Assembly: GCA_017477335.1 (NCBI GenBank)
Contig: JAFUVY010000017.1
Coordinates: 1 to 43,961 of the forward strand
Direction: 5' to 3'
DNA from: Bacteroidales bacterium
GTDB taxonomy: Bacteria > Bacteroidota > Bacteroidia > Bacteroidales > UBA932
DNA: 43,961 bases
In this document: positions 8,302-18,310 of the stretch, piece after piece
Position numbering within the stretch: position 1 is the first letter of the stretch
How the letters are laid out: the number at the start of each line of letters is the position of its first letter
Translations under genes and position numbers: made by a program
Notes under the pieces: generated by a model
What the model saw: the letters and a program-made list of their open reading frames with translations, nothing else
Databases searched by the model: none
Told to the model about the DNA's origin: nothing

Positions 8302-9412
8302 CGTAGGAACGGCGGCGCTGATAGGGCAGCGGATTGTAGTCTCCGAACAGCGTCTGCACCTTGTGATTATCCTCCAGTTGGGGATTCAGGAGAAGTCTCT
8401 TGATGCCCAGCCGGAGGTAATTTTCATGCAGGTACTTGAACATCAGAAGGGCTGCTCCCTTGGCCTGATATTCGGGCAGCGTGCCTATCAGAAGGCCTTC
8501 GGCCACATGGTTTTTCTTTGCGTTCAGCTCCGGCAGGATGTGAATCCATCCGAAGGGGAAGATACGGCCCTTTGCCTTGCGCACGCCGGCCGAGATGTGC
8601 GGCATGGTAACGGTGAAGGCAACCAGCTTGTCCTCGGAGTTCACCACAAAGGCAACCAGGTCCTTGTTCAGAACGGGGACGTACTGCTTTACATATCCGT
8701 CAATCTGCTCGTCCGAGAGTTTGGAGTACTCGTACAGCCCGGCGAATGCCTCGTTAAGGACGTAGAACATTTCCTTGCCCCTTTTTGCGAGTTGGGACAG
8801 AGTCTTGGGACGCACTACCTTGAGGCCGTAACGCTGCTCCACCAGGGAGGCGTACTTCATCATGGGCGGCAGCTCGCCTGAAAAGTCTATGAAACGCTGG
8901 GTCCAGTCCGCGTCCTTGGTAAAGCCCATCTTCTCCAGGAACTCACCGTAGTAGGGGTAGTTGTAGATTACGGTAAAGGGGCTTTCGTTCTCGAACCCTT
9001 CCACAAGAAGGCCTTCGCGGTCCATGTCGGAAAAACCAAGGGGACCTTTAATCTTGGTGCAACCCTTTTCACGGCCCCATGCAGCTACGGTTTCCACCAG
9101 GTCGCAGGCTACCTGGAAGTCGTCAATGACGTCGAACCAGCCGAAGCGGACCACTTCCTCGCCCCATTTCCGGTTTGCCTTGTGGTTGATGATTGCGGCT
9201 ATGCGGCCTTTGATTTTACCGTCGTCCCCATAGGCGAGATACAGCTCCCTCTCGCAGAATTCCAGGGAGGGGTTGTCTGGACCGAGGGCCTTGAGCTCGT
9301 CGTCTTCGAAGGCGGGCACCCACTTGTCGCAGTCTTTGTAAAGGTCAATGGGGAAGTTTATGAATGTCTTGAGCTCTTTTTTGCTCCGGACGGTCTTGAT
9401 TTGAGTTTTCAT
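8288..9412 (-). CDS. GNAT-like acetyltransferase-fold protein
   Basis: This 374-residue protein resembles a family with a C-terminal GNAT fold. Recognisable parts are FINFPIDLYKDCDKWVP near residue 17, GRIAAIINHKANRKWGE near 68, GPLGFSDMDREGLLVEGFE near 122, and a C-terminal IGTLPEYQAKGAALLMFKYLHE that aligns with the acetyl-CoA binding loop. No substrate is known to me for this family. Its start overlaps the lgt stop (ATGA), so it is co-transcribed with lgt. It converges on the ACP gene with a 14-base overlap and no room for a terminator. Confidence 0.75.
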   Translation of the reverse strand: MKTQIKTVRSKKELKTFINFPIDLYKDCDKWVPAFEDDELKALGPDNPSLEFCERELYLAYGDDGKIKGRIAAIINHKANRKWGEEVVRFGWFDVIDDFQVACDLVETVAAWGREKGCTKIKGPLGFSDMDREGLLVEGFENESPFTVIYNYPYYGEFLEKMGFTKDADWTQRFIDFSGELPPMMKYASLVEQRYGLKVVRPKTLSQLAKRGKEMFYVLNEAFAGLYEYSKLSDEQIDGYVKQYVPVLNKDLVAFVVNSEDKLVAFTVTMPHISAGVRKAKGRIFPFGWIHILPELNAKKNHVAEGLLIGTLPEYQAKGAALLMFKYLHENYLRLGIKRLLLNPQLEDNHKVQTLFGDYNPLPYQRRRSYVKEL

Positions 9413-10293
9413 TTGCTGAGTGGTTTAGCGTAATGCGTCTCGGTTTTTTTCACCGGCTTGTTCTCCGGCCTGGTTGCCCTGGCGGGTATCTTTTTGACAA
9501 ATGCGTATATAAGGAATCCTATTCCCAGCAGGACGAAGGGGATGGATAGCAACTGTCCCATGTTAAGGAGCATCCCTTCCTCAAATTCCACCTGGGGATT
9601 CTTTATGAATTCTATGAGTATGCGGCTCCCGAAACAGCCGATAAGGAAAACTCCCACGTAGGTGCCGCGGTATGTCCTGTCAAGGCAGAAGTGGTAGAGG
9701 GTAAAGAGGACGATGCCAAGGGCAAGGTAGGTCCCGGCCTCGTAAAGCTGGGTGGGATGGCAGGGGAGAGTCTCTCCGTTACGGAGGAATACAAAGCCCC
9801 ATGGAAGGTTCGTGGGACCGCCGTAAATCTCTGAGTTGAAGAGGTTTCCAAGCCTTATGAAGCAGGCGGCGAAAGCTACCGGAATAACCAGGTGGTCCAG
9901 CAGCCAGACGTAGTCAAAGCCGTTCCTGGGACCGTATTTCTTTGCAAACCACCATATCCCAAGGAGTATGGCAATGGTGCCGCCGTGGCTTGCAAGTCCG
10001 CCCTTCCAAGGCATGAAGATTTCCAGGAAGCCTTCCCAGCTGCCAAGATAGTAGTCCGGCTGATAGAAAAGGCAGTGTCCCAGCCTTGCTCCCACGATGG
10101 TGCAGATAAGCAGGGTGTAAAGGAGCGGGTCCAGCAGTTTGGTGTCCACTTTTTCCTTCACGAAAAAGTGTTTCATGATATACCAGCCCAGGATGAAGCC
10201 GGAAACGAACAGGATGGAGTACCATCTGAGTTCAAATCCGCCGATGCGAAGGATGGCGGGATCTACGTTCCAGTTTACGAAAAGTGTTTCCAT
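9409..10293 (-). CDS. lgt: Prolipoprotein diacylglyceryl transferase
   Basis: This 294-residue inner-membrane enzyme attaches diacylglycerol from phosphatidylglycerol to the lipobox cysteine of prolipoproteins. It has about seven membrane segments. The Lgt features include GARLGHCLFYQPDYYL (near residue 68, with the conserved HCLFY region), WKGGLASHGG (near 95), and IRLGNLFNSEIYG (near 140, the GNxxN-E signature). Window lipoproteins with lipoboxes, such as 14186 and 35186, would be substrates. It overlaps the GNAT gene downstream and the methyltransferase gene upstream. Confidence 0.95.
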   Translation of the reverse strand: METLFVNWNVDPAILRIGGFELRWYSILFVSGFILGWYIMKHFFVKEKVDTKLLDPLLYTLLICTIVGARLGHCLFYQPDYYLGSWEGFLEIFMPWKGGLASHGGTIAILLGIWWFAKKYGPRNGFDYVWLLDHLVIPVAFAACFIRLGNLFNSEIYGGPTNLPWGFVFLRNGETLPCHPTQLYEAGTYLALGIVLFTLYHFCLDRTYRGTYVGVFLIGCFGSRILIEFIKNPQVEFEEGMLLNMGQLLSIPFVLLGIGFLIYAFVKKIPARATRPENKPVKKTETHYAKPLSK

Positions 10294-11243
10294 TACCTTT
10301 TAAGTCTTACGTAAATGCTCAGCGGGAGTACTTTGCCGAAGGAATCCCTGAAGGCCAGTTCCCCTGAGGTCATTTCCTTGAAATTACCTTTGAACGCCTC
10401 CCTTGTCACAGTTTCTCCAAGAGCGGCGCTATAACCGTTGGAATACAGGTTCAGGACCATGAAAGAGTCCCTTTCCCCAAGTATTGCGGCAACGTTCTGT
10501 AGCAGGCCGAACAGGAGCTGGTCAAGTTTCCATTTCTCTCCGTCCGGGCCGTGTCCGTATGCCGGTGGATCCAGGATGATGCCGTCGTACCTGTTGCCGC
10601 GACGGGCTTCCCTTGTCGCAAATTTGAGGGCGTCCTCCACAACCCAGCGTATGCCGTCCTGGAAGCCGCTGCGTTCCATGTTCTCGCGGGCCCAGTTAAC
10701 CACCTGCCTCACCGAGTCAAGATGTGTCACCTCCGCTCCGGCGCAGCGTGCTGCAAGGGATGCGGCTCCGGTATATGCAAACAGGTTCAGTACGCGGGGA
10801 GCGGGAAGTCCGTTGGCTTTGTGGATGCGTGCTATGCGGGATGTCTCCCTGTAGATGAACTCCCAATTCGGAGCCTGCTCCGGAAATACGCCCACGTGTT
10901 TGAAGGAGGTGAGCCCCAGGCGCAGGCCGATGTGAAGGTCGCTGGCGGCGTGGGTTTCAGGGTCTTCGGCACCGTTGTAGCTTATGGACCACTGGTCTTC
11001 CATCCTTCCCGTCTTTTCCCAGGTGCCGCTGTCTTCCTTTCCGGCTTTGCCGAATCCGCTGCCGGGGCGGAAAACCACGTTGGCGGCTTTCTTCCACTCG
11101 TTTTCTGTCATGGACGGCGTCCAGAGGGCTTTGGGCTCCGGTCTCCGGAGTATGTATTTTCCGAACCTTTCAAGCTTCTCTCCGCTTCCGGAATCCAGGA
11201 GCTGATAGTCTTTGAAATAGTCCGCAGGAAATTCAACGGCCAT
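10293..11243 (-). CDS. Class I SAM-dependent methyltransferase, RlmI/RlmK-like
   Basis: This 316-residue protein has a SAM-binding Rossmann core: VLNLFAYTGAASLAARCAGAEV (near residues 145-166), then THLDSVRQVVNWARENM, and the catalytic-type motif IILDPPAYGHG (near 222). That set matches the C-terminal methyltransferase half of RlmI/RlmK-type 23S rRNA cytosine or guanine methyltransferases. The PUA domain of RlmI is not evident, so the target is uncertain. It diverges from pgk, with both promoters in the short shared spacer. Confidence 0.8.
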   Translation of the reverse strand: MAVEFPADYFKDYQLLDSGSGEKLERFGKYILRRPEPKALWTPSMTENEWKKAANVVFRPGSGFGKAGKEDSGTWEKTGRMEDQWSISYNGAEDPETHAASDLHIGLRLGLTSFKHVGVFPEQAPNWEFIYRETSRIARIHKANGLPAPRVLNLFAYTGAASLAARCAGAEVTHLDSVRQVVNWARENMERSGFQDGIRWVVEDALKFATREARRGNRYDGIILDPPAYGHGPDGEKWKLDQLLFGLLQNVAAILGERDSFMVLNLYSNGYSAALGETVTREAFKGNFKEMTSGELAFRDSFGKVLPLSIYVRLKR

Positions 11244-11251
11244 TTTTTAGT

Positions 11252-11282
11252 TTTGATATTTGTGCAAAGATAGTTAAATTTG
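11252..11282 (+). promoter_or_regulatory. pgk promoter
   Basis: TTTG at 11252-11255 and TAAATTTG at 11275-11282 are separated by 19 bases, matching the Bacteroidota consensus exactly. The leader to ATG 11316 would be about 28 bases. Confidence 0.75.
11265..11272 (-). promoter_or_regulatory. Divergent -7 element for the methyltransferase-lgt-GNAT operon
   Basis: On the minus strand TATCTTTG fits TAnnTTTG and lies 21 bases before the ATG at 11243. It is nested within the pgk promoter spacer, so the two divergent promoters probably exclude each other. No clear -33 element is seen. Confidence 0.5.
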
Positions 11283-11315
11283 CGGACTTGTTGAAAACTT
11301 ATACCTATTAATAAT

Positions 11316-12569
11316 ATGCAGCAATTTATTGACAAGTACGACTTCACCGGCAAAAAAGCCATCGTACGCGTAGATTTCAACGTTCCCCTGAACGAAAACT
11401 TCGAAATCACTGACGACACCCGTATCCGCAGGGCTATGCCCACCCTCAAGAAGGTTCTCGCAAGCGGCGGCGCCGTCATTATCATGTCCCATCTTGGCCG
11501 TCCCAAGAAAGTGGATCCCAAATTCTCCCTCAAGCACATCGTGGCCCACGTGAGCGAATGCCTTGGCGTTCCCGTCCAGTTTGCCGATGACTGCCAGAAG
11601 GCCAAGGCCCAGGCCGACGCCCTCAAGCCCGGCGAGGCCCTCCTCCTTGAAAACCTCCGCTTCTATGCAGAGGAAGAAGGCAAACCCCGCGGACTCGCAG
11701 AGGATGCAACCGAAGAAGAGAAGAAGGCCGCAAAGGCAGCTGTCAAGGCTTCCCAGAAGGAGTTCGTAAAGACCCTCGCAAGCTATGCGGACTGCTATAT
11801 CAACGACGCCTTCGGCACCGCACACCGCGCTCATGGTTCAACCGCACTCATTGCTGAGTACTTCCCCAACGACAAGATGTTCGGCTACCTCATGGAAGGT
11901 GAGATCAAGGCTATTGACAACGTTCTCAAGAACGCACAGCGTCCCCTTACCGCTATCATCGGCGGTTCCAAGGTCAGCTCCAAGCTCGCAGTCCTGAAAA
12001 ACCTCGTCGGCAAGGTGGACAACCTCATCATCGGCGGCGGCATGGGTTATACCTTCATCAAGGCCCAGGGCGGCAAAATCGGTCTCTCCCTGCACGAGGA
12101 CGAACTCATTCCCGATGCACTGGAGATCCTGGAGACTGCGAAGCAGAAGGGCGTAAACGTTTCCCTCTCTGTCCAGACCGTTGCCGGCCAGGCTTTTGAC
12201 AACGATACGCCCCAGCGTATCTTTGACACCCACAACATCGACCCCGAGTGGGAAGGCATGGACGCAGCTCCCGCATCCCTGGAGAACTGGAAGAAGATCA
12301 TTCTCAGCTCCAAGACCATCCTCTGGAACGGTCCCGTGGGTGTTTTTGAACTTCCCAACTTTGCAAAGGGCACTCTTCAGATTGCAGAGGACCTTGCAGA
12401 GGCTACCAAGAACGGCGCTTATACCCTCGTTGGCGGCGGTGACTCCGTCGCAGCCGTTACCCAGATGGGTTACGCAGACAAGGTGAGCTACGTCTCCACC
12501 GGCGGTGGTGCCATGCTCGAGGCCATTGAAGGCAAAGTTCTTCCCGGTATCGCCGCAATTCAGGACTAA
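11316..12569 (+). CDS. pgk: Phosphoglycerate kinase
   Basis: This 417-residue glycolytic enzyme transfers phosphate from 1,3-bisphosphoglycerate to ADP. The N-terminal VRVDFNVPL, the substrate-loop [21 protein letters not shown], the mid-protein [14 protein letters not shown] and the nucleotide-binding [13 protein letters not shown] are all present. A lysine-rich insert near residues 125-150 ([18 protein letters not shown]) is within normal variation. The gene has its own promoter and terminator, and its bias toward C-ending codons fits high expression. Confidence 0.98.
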   Translation: MQQFIDKYDFTGKKAIVRVDFNVPLNENFEITDDTRIRRAMPTLKKVLASGGAVIIMSHLGRPKKVDPKFSLKHIVAHVSECLGVPVQFADDCQKAKAQADALKPGEALLLENLRFYAEEEGKPRGLAEDATEEEKKAAKAAVKASQKEFVKTLASYADCYINDAFGTAHRAHGSTALIAEYFPNDKMFGYLMEGEIKAIDNVLKNAQRPLTAIIGGSKVSSKLAVLKNLVGKVDNLIIGGGMGYTFIKAQGGKIGLSLHEDELIPDALEILETAKQKGVNVSLSVQTVAGQAFDNDTPQRIFDTHNIDPEWEGMDAAPASLENWKKIILSSKTILWNGPVGVFELPNFAKGTLQIAEDLAEATKNGAYTLVGGGDSVAAVTQMGYADKVSYVSTGGGAMLEAIEGKVLPGIAAIQD

Positions 12570-12603
12570 TTACAAGTTCCTGATTTACAATGAGTAAATC
12601 TCT

Positions 12604-12638
12604 ATCCCCGGGGCATGTAAGCCCTGGGGATTATTTTT
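12604..12638 (+). terminator. Rho-independent terminator of pgk
   Basis: An 11-bp stem (12604-12614 with 12621-12631, including one G-T pair) encloses a 6-base loop and is followed by a T-rich run. It lies 35 bases after the pgk stop. Confidence 0.85.
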
Positions 12639-12697
12639 ACCGGCTCGGGGCATGATTTTTGCTAGTAGTCGCAGATTTTGATAGTTAGTTAGTGTAT

Positions 12698-14179
12698 ATG
12701 TCATTTATTAAAAAAATCCTTCTGCCATTGGCTATTATTGTGCCTATGGCAGCGTCTGCCCAGAGTGCCCCGGATTCCACGCTGGTACTCTCCCTGGACG
12801 ATGCGCTGAAGATAGCCCTCAGCGAGAACGTCTCCGTGAAGGTGGCCGATCTGGAGGTAAGGCGCAGCCGATACGCAAAAGCCGGCACATACGCCTCCCT
12901 TTTCCCGCAGATCAATGCTTCGGGCTCTTTCCAGCACACGATTGAGAAGCAGACCATGTATATGGGAGGCTCTGGCAGCGGCTCTTCCGGCGGAGGTATG
13001 TCCTCCATGTTTGCGGCGGCGTTCGAGCCCATTAATTACTATATCACGGAGCTCATGAAGCAGCATCCCGGAGCCATCGCCCCCTATACCCCCGCTCCAG
13101 AACCCGAGACGGATGACAGTGACGGCGGCATCAAGGTTGGACGTTCCAACACATGGTCTGCCGGCATCAACGCAAGCATGCCCATCGTGAACGCCCAGCT
13201 CTGGCAGAGCCTTGGCCTTTCCGGCGATCAGGTTGAACTTGCAGTGGAAAAGGCAAGGGAATCCCGCCTTGGAATGGTGTCTTCCGTAAAGCAGGCCTAC
13301 TATTCAGTCCTGATGGCCAAAGAATCCTACAAGGTCTATGAGGCGGTTTTCCAGAATGCGGTGGAAAACTACAAGCTTACCGAGATGCGTTACAACGCCC
13401 AGAAAGCTTCCGAACTGGACTTCACCAGGGCCAAATCCTCCCTGGCGTCGGCCATCCCCAACGTTTACAACTCCCTTAACGCCATTCAGCTGGCTCTGTG
13501 GCAGCTGAAGGCGGTGATCGGCCTGGACCTGGACAGGGATATAGACGTATCCGGCAGCTTTGATGATTATGCGGACCTGATGTTCCGCGACATCCACGAA
13601 CTCTCGGACACCGCTTCCCTGGACGGCAATACCCAGCTGCGTCAGCTAAGCGCCCAGGCGGAGATGCTTTCCCGCCAGATCCGCATGCAGCAGGCTGCCT
13701 ACATCCCTACGCTAAGCCTGGCTTTCGCCTATAACTACAACGCCATGGCGGAGAATTTCGACTTCAGCACCTATCGCTGGACTCCTTATTCCTACGTAGG
13801 CCTTCAGCTCAATATCCCCATCTTCTCCGGCGGACAGCGTTTCCACACGATAAAGCAGACCCGCGTCCAGAAGGAAGAGCTTGAGCTTCAGAGGATTAAT
13901 GCAGAAAGGCAGATTCGCATAGCCATACGTCAGAGCCTTTCCACCATGGATACGGCAATGAAGACTTACGATGCCGCCAAAGACGCCCTTGAGAGCGCGG
14001 AAAAGGCTTATGACATTGCCTCCAAGAGCTACCAGGTGGGCAAGAGCACCCTTACGGACCTTAACAACACGGAACTGGTCCTTACCCAGACCCGCATGCA
14101 GCTCCTGCAGTCCGTTTACAACTTCCTCAATGCCAAAACCGGTCTTGAGCAGACCCTCGGTTACGATTATAACGAATAA
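12698..14179 (+). CDS. TolC-family outer membrane efflux protein
   Basis: This 493-residue protein has an N-terminal signal peptide ending near AASAQ (residues 1-21) and the duplicated helical-barrel pattern of TolC/OprM channels. SLDDALKIALSENVSVK (near 32) and the C-terminal SYQVGKSTLTDLNNTELVLTQ region are typical. A glycine/serine and proline-rich insert lies near residues 90-145. ATG 12698 is preferred over GTG 12692 because it starts directly at the signal peptide. It is first in an operon with a membrane-fusion protein and an RND pump. Confidence 0.92.
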   Translation: MSFIKKILLPLAIIVPMAASAQSAPDSTLVLSLDDALKIALSENVSVKVADLEVRRSRYAKAGTYASLFPQINASGSFQHTIEKQTMYMGGSGSGSSGGGMSSMFAAAFEPINYYITELMKQHPGAIAPYTPAPEPETDDSDGGIKVGRSNTWSAGINASMPIVNAQLWQSLGLSGDQVELAVEKARESRLGMVSSVKQAYYSVLMAKESYKVYEAVFQNAVENYKLTEMRYNAQKASELDFTRAKSSLASAIPNVYNSLNAIQLALWQLKAVIGLDLDRDIDVSGSFDDYADLMFRDIHELSDTASLDGNTQLRQLSAQAEMLSRQIRMQQAAYIPTLSLAFAYNYNAMAENFDFSTYRWTPYSYVGLQLNIPIFSGGQRFHTIKQTRVQKEELELQRINAERQIRIAIRQSLSTMDTAMKTYDAAKDALESAEKAYDIASKSYQVGKSTLTDLNNTELVLTQTRMQLLQSVYNFLNAKTGLEQTLGYDYNE

Positions 14180-14185
14180 AAATAT

Positions 14186-15202
14186 ATGAAATCCGGAATT
14201 TACGTAATTCTTGCCGCAGCGTTTCTTGCGGCTTCATGTGCAGGCAACAACTCTGGCGAGAAAACAACTGTCAAGGAAGCACCTGTGCCCAATGTGGAAG
14301 TAGCTCAGGCCCAGGCCCGTGCGGTTCCTCAGGAAAGTCTGTATTCCTCTACGGTAGAGGCTTTTGCCGTTAACAATATCATGCCCCAGGCTGGCGGCCG
14401 TATCCGCAAGATCAACGTGGAGGTAGGCGACTATGTCCAGGCCGGGCAGGTGCTTGCAGAGATGGACCGCCTCCAGATGGAACAGCTGGAGCTCCAGATA
14501 AAGAACGACGAGGACGAGTACCAGCGTCTGAAGACTCTGTATGAACAGGGCGGCGTTGCAAAGAGTGACTTCGAGGCCGCCGAACTGGGCTACAAAGTCC
14601 GTAGGTCCAACTACGAGAATGTAAAGGAAAACACCATCCTGCGCAGCCCGGTGACCGGTTTCGTGTCGGCCCGTAACTTTGACCAGGGAGACATGTTCGG
14701 CATGTCGGCCCCCATCTTCACCGTCCAGCAGGTGGTTCCCGTGAAACTCCTGGTGGGTATCTCGGAGAGCGAGTATTCCAAGGTTAAGAAAGGCGACGTT
14801 GTCACCATCACCGCCGATGCCATCCCCGGCCGCACCTTTACCGGCAAGGTGGAACGCATCTATCCCACCATCGACGCGTCCACCCGCACTTTCAAGGTGG
14901 AGGTGAAGGTCCCCAATGCCGACAAGGCCCTCCGCCCCGGCATGTACGCCCGCGTGAAGGTGAACTTTGGCGACCGCAACAGCGTGATTGTCCCGGACCG
15001 CGCCATAGTAAAGCAGGAAGGTACCGGAACCCGCTTCATCTATGTGCTCCGTGAGGACGGCACCGTAAGCTATGTGCCCGTTACGGTTGGCCGTCACATC
15101 GGCAAGGAATATGAGGTTGTCGACGGCCTTGCAGCCGGCGAGACGGTTGTGGTGAAGGGCCAGGCATCGCTCAAGGACGGCGTTAAGGTGAACGTGCTAT
15201 GA
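14186..15202 (+). CDS. RND efflux periplasmic adaptor lipoprotein
   Basis: This 338-residue membrane-fusion protein links the inner-membrane pump to the TolC-like channel. The signal peptide ends in LAASC, so it is a lipoprotein anchored at Cys18. The lipoyl halves are visible as GGRIRKINVEVGDYVQAGQVLAEMD (near 67-91) and NTILRSPVTGFVS (near 150), with a short hairpin between. A beta-barrel and the membrane-proximal domain follow (RPGMYARVKVNF). It overlaps the pump gene by 4 bases. Confidence 0.93.
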   Translation: MKSGIYVILAAAFLAASCAGNNSGEKTTVKEAPVPNVEVAQAQARAVPQESLYSSTVEAFAVNNIMPQAGGRIRKINVEVGDYVQAGQVLAEMDRLQMEQLELQIKNDEDEYQRLKTLYEQGGVAKSDFEAAELGYKVRRSNYENVKENTILRSPVTGFVSARNFDQGDMFGMSAPIFTVQQVVPVKLLVGISESEYSKVKKGDVVTITADAIPGRTFTGKVERIYPTIDASTRTFKVEVKVPNADKALRPGMYARVKVNFGDRNSVIVPDRAIVKQEGTGTRFIYVLREDGTVSYVPVTVGRHIGKEYEVVDGLAAGETVVVKGQASLKDGVKVNVL

Positions 15203-18200
15203 GTATCTACCGCACATCAGTTGAACATCCGGTAACCACTTGCCTGCTGTTCCTGGCTTTTGCCATCATGGGCGTGTTTGCCCTGACCCGCCTGCCTGTC
15301 GATAACCTTCCGGACATTGAGTCCAACACCATCATGGTGATGAGCTCCTATCCCGGGGCGTCGGCAGAAGACGTGGAAAACAACCTTACCAAGGTGCTGG
15401 AAAACCAGCTCAATGGTGTCCAGGACCTGAAGAACATCACTTCCAACTCCAGGGAGAACATCTCCATCATCACCCTCGAGTTCCAGTACGGAACGGATAT
15501 AGACGAGGCCACCAATGACGTCCGTGACAAACTGGACATGGTGTCGCAGCGCCTGCCCGACGGAGCATCGGCCCCTTACCTGTTCAAGTTCAGCGTGGAC
15601 GACATGCCCATCATGATCATGGCCGCCACGGCAACCCAGAGCGTCAGCGCCCTGGACAAGATTCTGGATGACAAGGTGGCAACCCCGCTTGCCCGTGTTT
15701 CCGGCGTCGGCCAGGTTACCATTGCCGGCGCTCCCAAGCGCGAGATTCAGGTTTACTGCGACCCTGCAAAGCTGGAAGCTTACAACCTCTCCATATCGGC
15801 CATTGCCGGGGTCATCGCCCAGGAGAACAGGAATGTCCCTTCCGGAAGCATCGACATTGGCTCCGATACCTATACCCTCCGCATCAAAAAGGAATTCCAG
15901 GACCCGTCCGAACTCCTTGACGTGGTGCTTGGATACCGCGGCGGATCGGCAATCTACCTCAGGGACGTAGCCCGCGTGGACGACACCCTGGAGGAGAAGT
16001 CCCAGGAATCCTTCACCAACGGTGTCCGCGGCGCACAGATCATTATCCAGAAGCAGAGCGGATACAATACCGTGGAGGTTATCGGCAAGATAAAGAAGGA
16101 GATGGAAAACATAAGCAGGACGCTGCCTTCCGATATCCAGATTACCCAGGTGGTGGATAACTCGGAGGACATTCTCCTTACCATCAAGTCCCTGAGGGAT
16201 ACAATAGCCATCACCTTCCTGGTGGTCATGCTGGTGGTCTTCCTGTTCCTGGGCCGCCTCAAGGGTACGCTTATCGTCATCCTGTCCATCCCCATCGCGC
16301 TGCTGGCTTCGCTGCTGTACCTCTTTGCGACAGGCAACACGCTCAATATCATTTCCATGAGCGCGCTTGCCATTGCCATAGGTATGGTAGTGGACGACGC
16401 CATCGTGGTCCTGGAAAACGTGACCACTCACCTGGAAAGGGGAGAGAAGCCCGTCGAGGCCGCAGTGCACGGCACTTCCGAGGTGGGTATTTCCGTTATC
16501 GCCTCCACCCTTACCATGCTGTGCGTGTTCCTGCCCCTGACCATGATTTCCGGCATGACCGGCATCATGTTCAAGCAGCTGGGCTGGATTGTCTCCATCA
16601 TCATGATAGTCTCCACCACGGCGGCTCTGACCCTTGTCCCCACGCTGTGCTCCCTGCTCATGGACAACACGCCGGTGACCAACAAAATCTACAAGGCTGT
16701 CTTTGTCCCTGTGAACAAGGTCCTGGATGCCATTTCCCACGGATATTCCCGCCTCATCGCCTGGTGCATGACCAGAAAGAAGTGGATCCTTGCCGGAGCG
16801 GCAGTGATTTTTGCAGTCGTGATGTACGTCTTCTTCCCGCACATGCGTACGGAATTCTTCCCGCAGCAGGACGAGGGCCGCATCTCCGCCACCATTGAAC
16901 TGCCGATAGGAACCGCCCAGGAGGTGACCGGCGACGTAGCAGCCCGCATCTTCGAGCGTCTCAGCGCCGATATCCACGAAATCAAGGTGCTCAGCTACCG
17001 CTTTGGCCAGGCCGATTCGGAGAATGCCTTCGCCTCCATGCGTCAGAACGGTACCTACCTCATTACCATGAATATCAACGTAGGTCCCAAGTCTTCCCGC
17101 AGCCGCGGAGTGGCCCAGCTGGCCGATATCGTCCGTGCCGACCTCCGCGATTTCCCGGAGCTCAACCGTTTCAATGTTACGGAAGGCGGAATGGGTATGG
17201 GCGGCAGGGCCAATGTCCAGGTGGAAATCTACGGTTACGACTTTGAAGAGACCGAGACCGAGGCCCGCCGCGTAAGGGCAGCCCTCATGGAGTCGGGCTA
17301 CTTTACCCAGGCCATACTTTCCCGTGACCAGTACACCCCCGAGTACGAGGTTGACTTTGACCGCGAGAAACTTGCCCTGAACGGACTCTCGTCCGCATCG
17401 GCGGCAGCTGCCGTATCGGCCGCAATGTCCGGAACCGTAGCCTCCTACTTCCGCGAAGACGGTGAGGAATACAATATACGCGTGCGTTACGCCCCTGAAT
17501 TCCGTGCCGGAACCGAGGATATAGAGAATATCGTTATCTACAACAATTCGGGACGCGGTATCCGCGTGAAGGACCTTGGAAGCATCGTAGAATCCAAAGT
17601 TCCTCCCACCATCCAGCGCAAGAACCGCGACAGGTACATTACCGTAACCGGCATGATGGCCTCCGGAAAGGCCCTCAGCGAAGGCGTCCAGGTGGTACAG
17701 GAACTCATGGAGTCCGACCCGCTGCCTTCACACATGAGCTGGCGTATAGGCGGTGACTACGAAGAGCAGCAGAAGTCCTTCGGGGACATGCTCCTTCTCA
17801 TTGTCCTCATCATCATCCTGGTTTACATGGTGATGGCCTCCCAGTTTGAATCCCTGCTCGGACCTTTTGTAATCATGTCTTCCATACCCTTTGCGTTTGT
17901 GGGTGTGGCCCTTGGCAGCATGGTCCACGGCTGGATGCCTGTCAGCATGATGGGTATGGTTGGTATCATCATCCTCCTGGGTATCGTGGTTAAGAACGGT
18001 ATCGTGCTCATAGACTATACCATCCTGTGCCAGGAAAGGGGAATGAGCGTGCGCGATGCATCCGTCACTGCTGCAAAGAGCCGTCTGAGGCCCATCCTCA
18101 TGACCACCCTCACCACTGTCCTGGGTATGCTGCCCATGGCCTGGGGTACCGGCGAAGGCGCAGAGCTCTGGCGCGGCCTTGGCATTACGGTTGCCTGGGG

Positions 18201-18300
18201 TCTGTCCATTTCCACAGTCATCACCCTTGTCATCATTCCCGTCCTGTACTGCGGCTTCACCGAGCACCGTGCCCGCCGTAAAGCACGCAGGCAAAAATAA
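15199..18300 (+). CDS. RND (AcrB/HAE1-type) efflux pump
   Basis: This 1033-residue inner-membrane transporter uses the proton gradient to expel hydrophobic compounds. It has the typical 12-helix layout with two large periplasmic loops. The proton-relay motif AIAIGMVVDDAIVVLENV is in TM4 (near residues 391-408). The second half carries GIIILLGIVVKNGIVLIDY (near 920), and R/K residues expected in TM10-11 are in place. The family is confident, but drug specificity is not readable. A PII-like protein gene follows after 10 bases. Confidence 0.95.
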   Translation: MSIYRTSVEHPVTTCLLFLAFAIMGVFALTRLPVDNLPDIESNTIMVMSSYPGASAEDVENNLTKVLENQLNGVQDLKNITSNSRENISIITLEFQYGTDIDEATNDVRDKLDMVSQRLPDGASAPYLFKFSVDDMPIMIMAATATQSVSALDKILDDKVATPLARVSGVGQVTIAGAPKREIQVYCDPAKLEAYNLSISAIAGVIAQENRNVPSGSIDIGSDTYTLRIKKEFQDPSELLDVVLGYRGGSAIYLRDVARVDDTLEEKSQESFTNGVRGAQIIIQKQSGYNTVEVIGKIKKEMENISRTLPSDIQITQVVDNSEDILLTIKSLRDTIAITFLVVMLVVFLFLGRLKGTLIVILSIPIALLASLLYLFATGNTLNIISMSALAIAIGMVVDDAIVVLENVTTHLERGEKPVEAAVHGTSEVGISVIASTLTMLCVFLPLTMISGMTGIMFKQLGWIVSIIMIVSTTAALTLVPTLCSLLMDNTPVTNKIYKAVFVPVNKVLDAISHGYSRLIAWCMTRKKWILAGAAVIFAVVMYVFFPHMRTEFFPQQDEGRISATIELPIGTAQEVTGDVAARIFERLSADIHEIKVLSYRFGQADSENAFASMRQNGTYLITMNINVGPKSSRSRGVAQLADIVRADLRDFPELNRFNVTEGGMGMGGRANVQVEIYGYDFEETETEARRVRAALMESGYFTQAILSRDQYTPEYEVDFDREKLALNGLSSASAAAAVSAAMSGTVASYFREDGEEYNIRVRYAPEFRAGTEDIENIVIYNNSGRGIRVKDLGSIVESKVPPTIQRKNRDRYITVTGMMASGKALSEGVQVVQELMESDPLPSHMSWRIGGDYEEQQKSFGDMLLLIVLIIILVYMVMASQFESLLGPFVIMSSIPFAFVGVALGSMVHGWMPVSMMGMVGIIILLGIVVKNGIVLIDYTILCQERGMSVRDASVTAAKSRLRPILMTTLTTVLGMLPMAWGTGEGAELWRGLGITVAWGLSISTVITLVIIPVLYCGFTEHRARRKARRQK

Positions 18301-18310
18301 AGTATATAGT

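Noticed and set aside
15217-16977. Long open frame (586 codons) opposite the RND pump gene
   Set aside because: It is the antisense shadow of a clear AcrB-type gene and has no recognisable domain.
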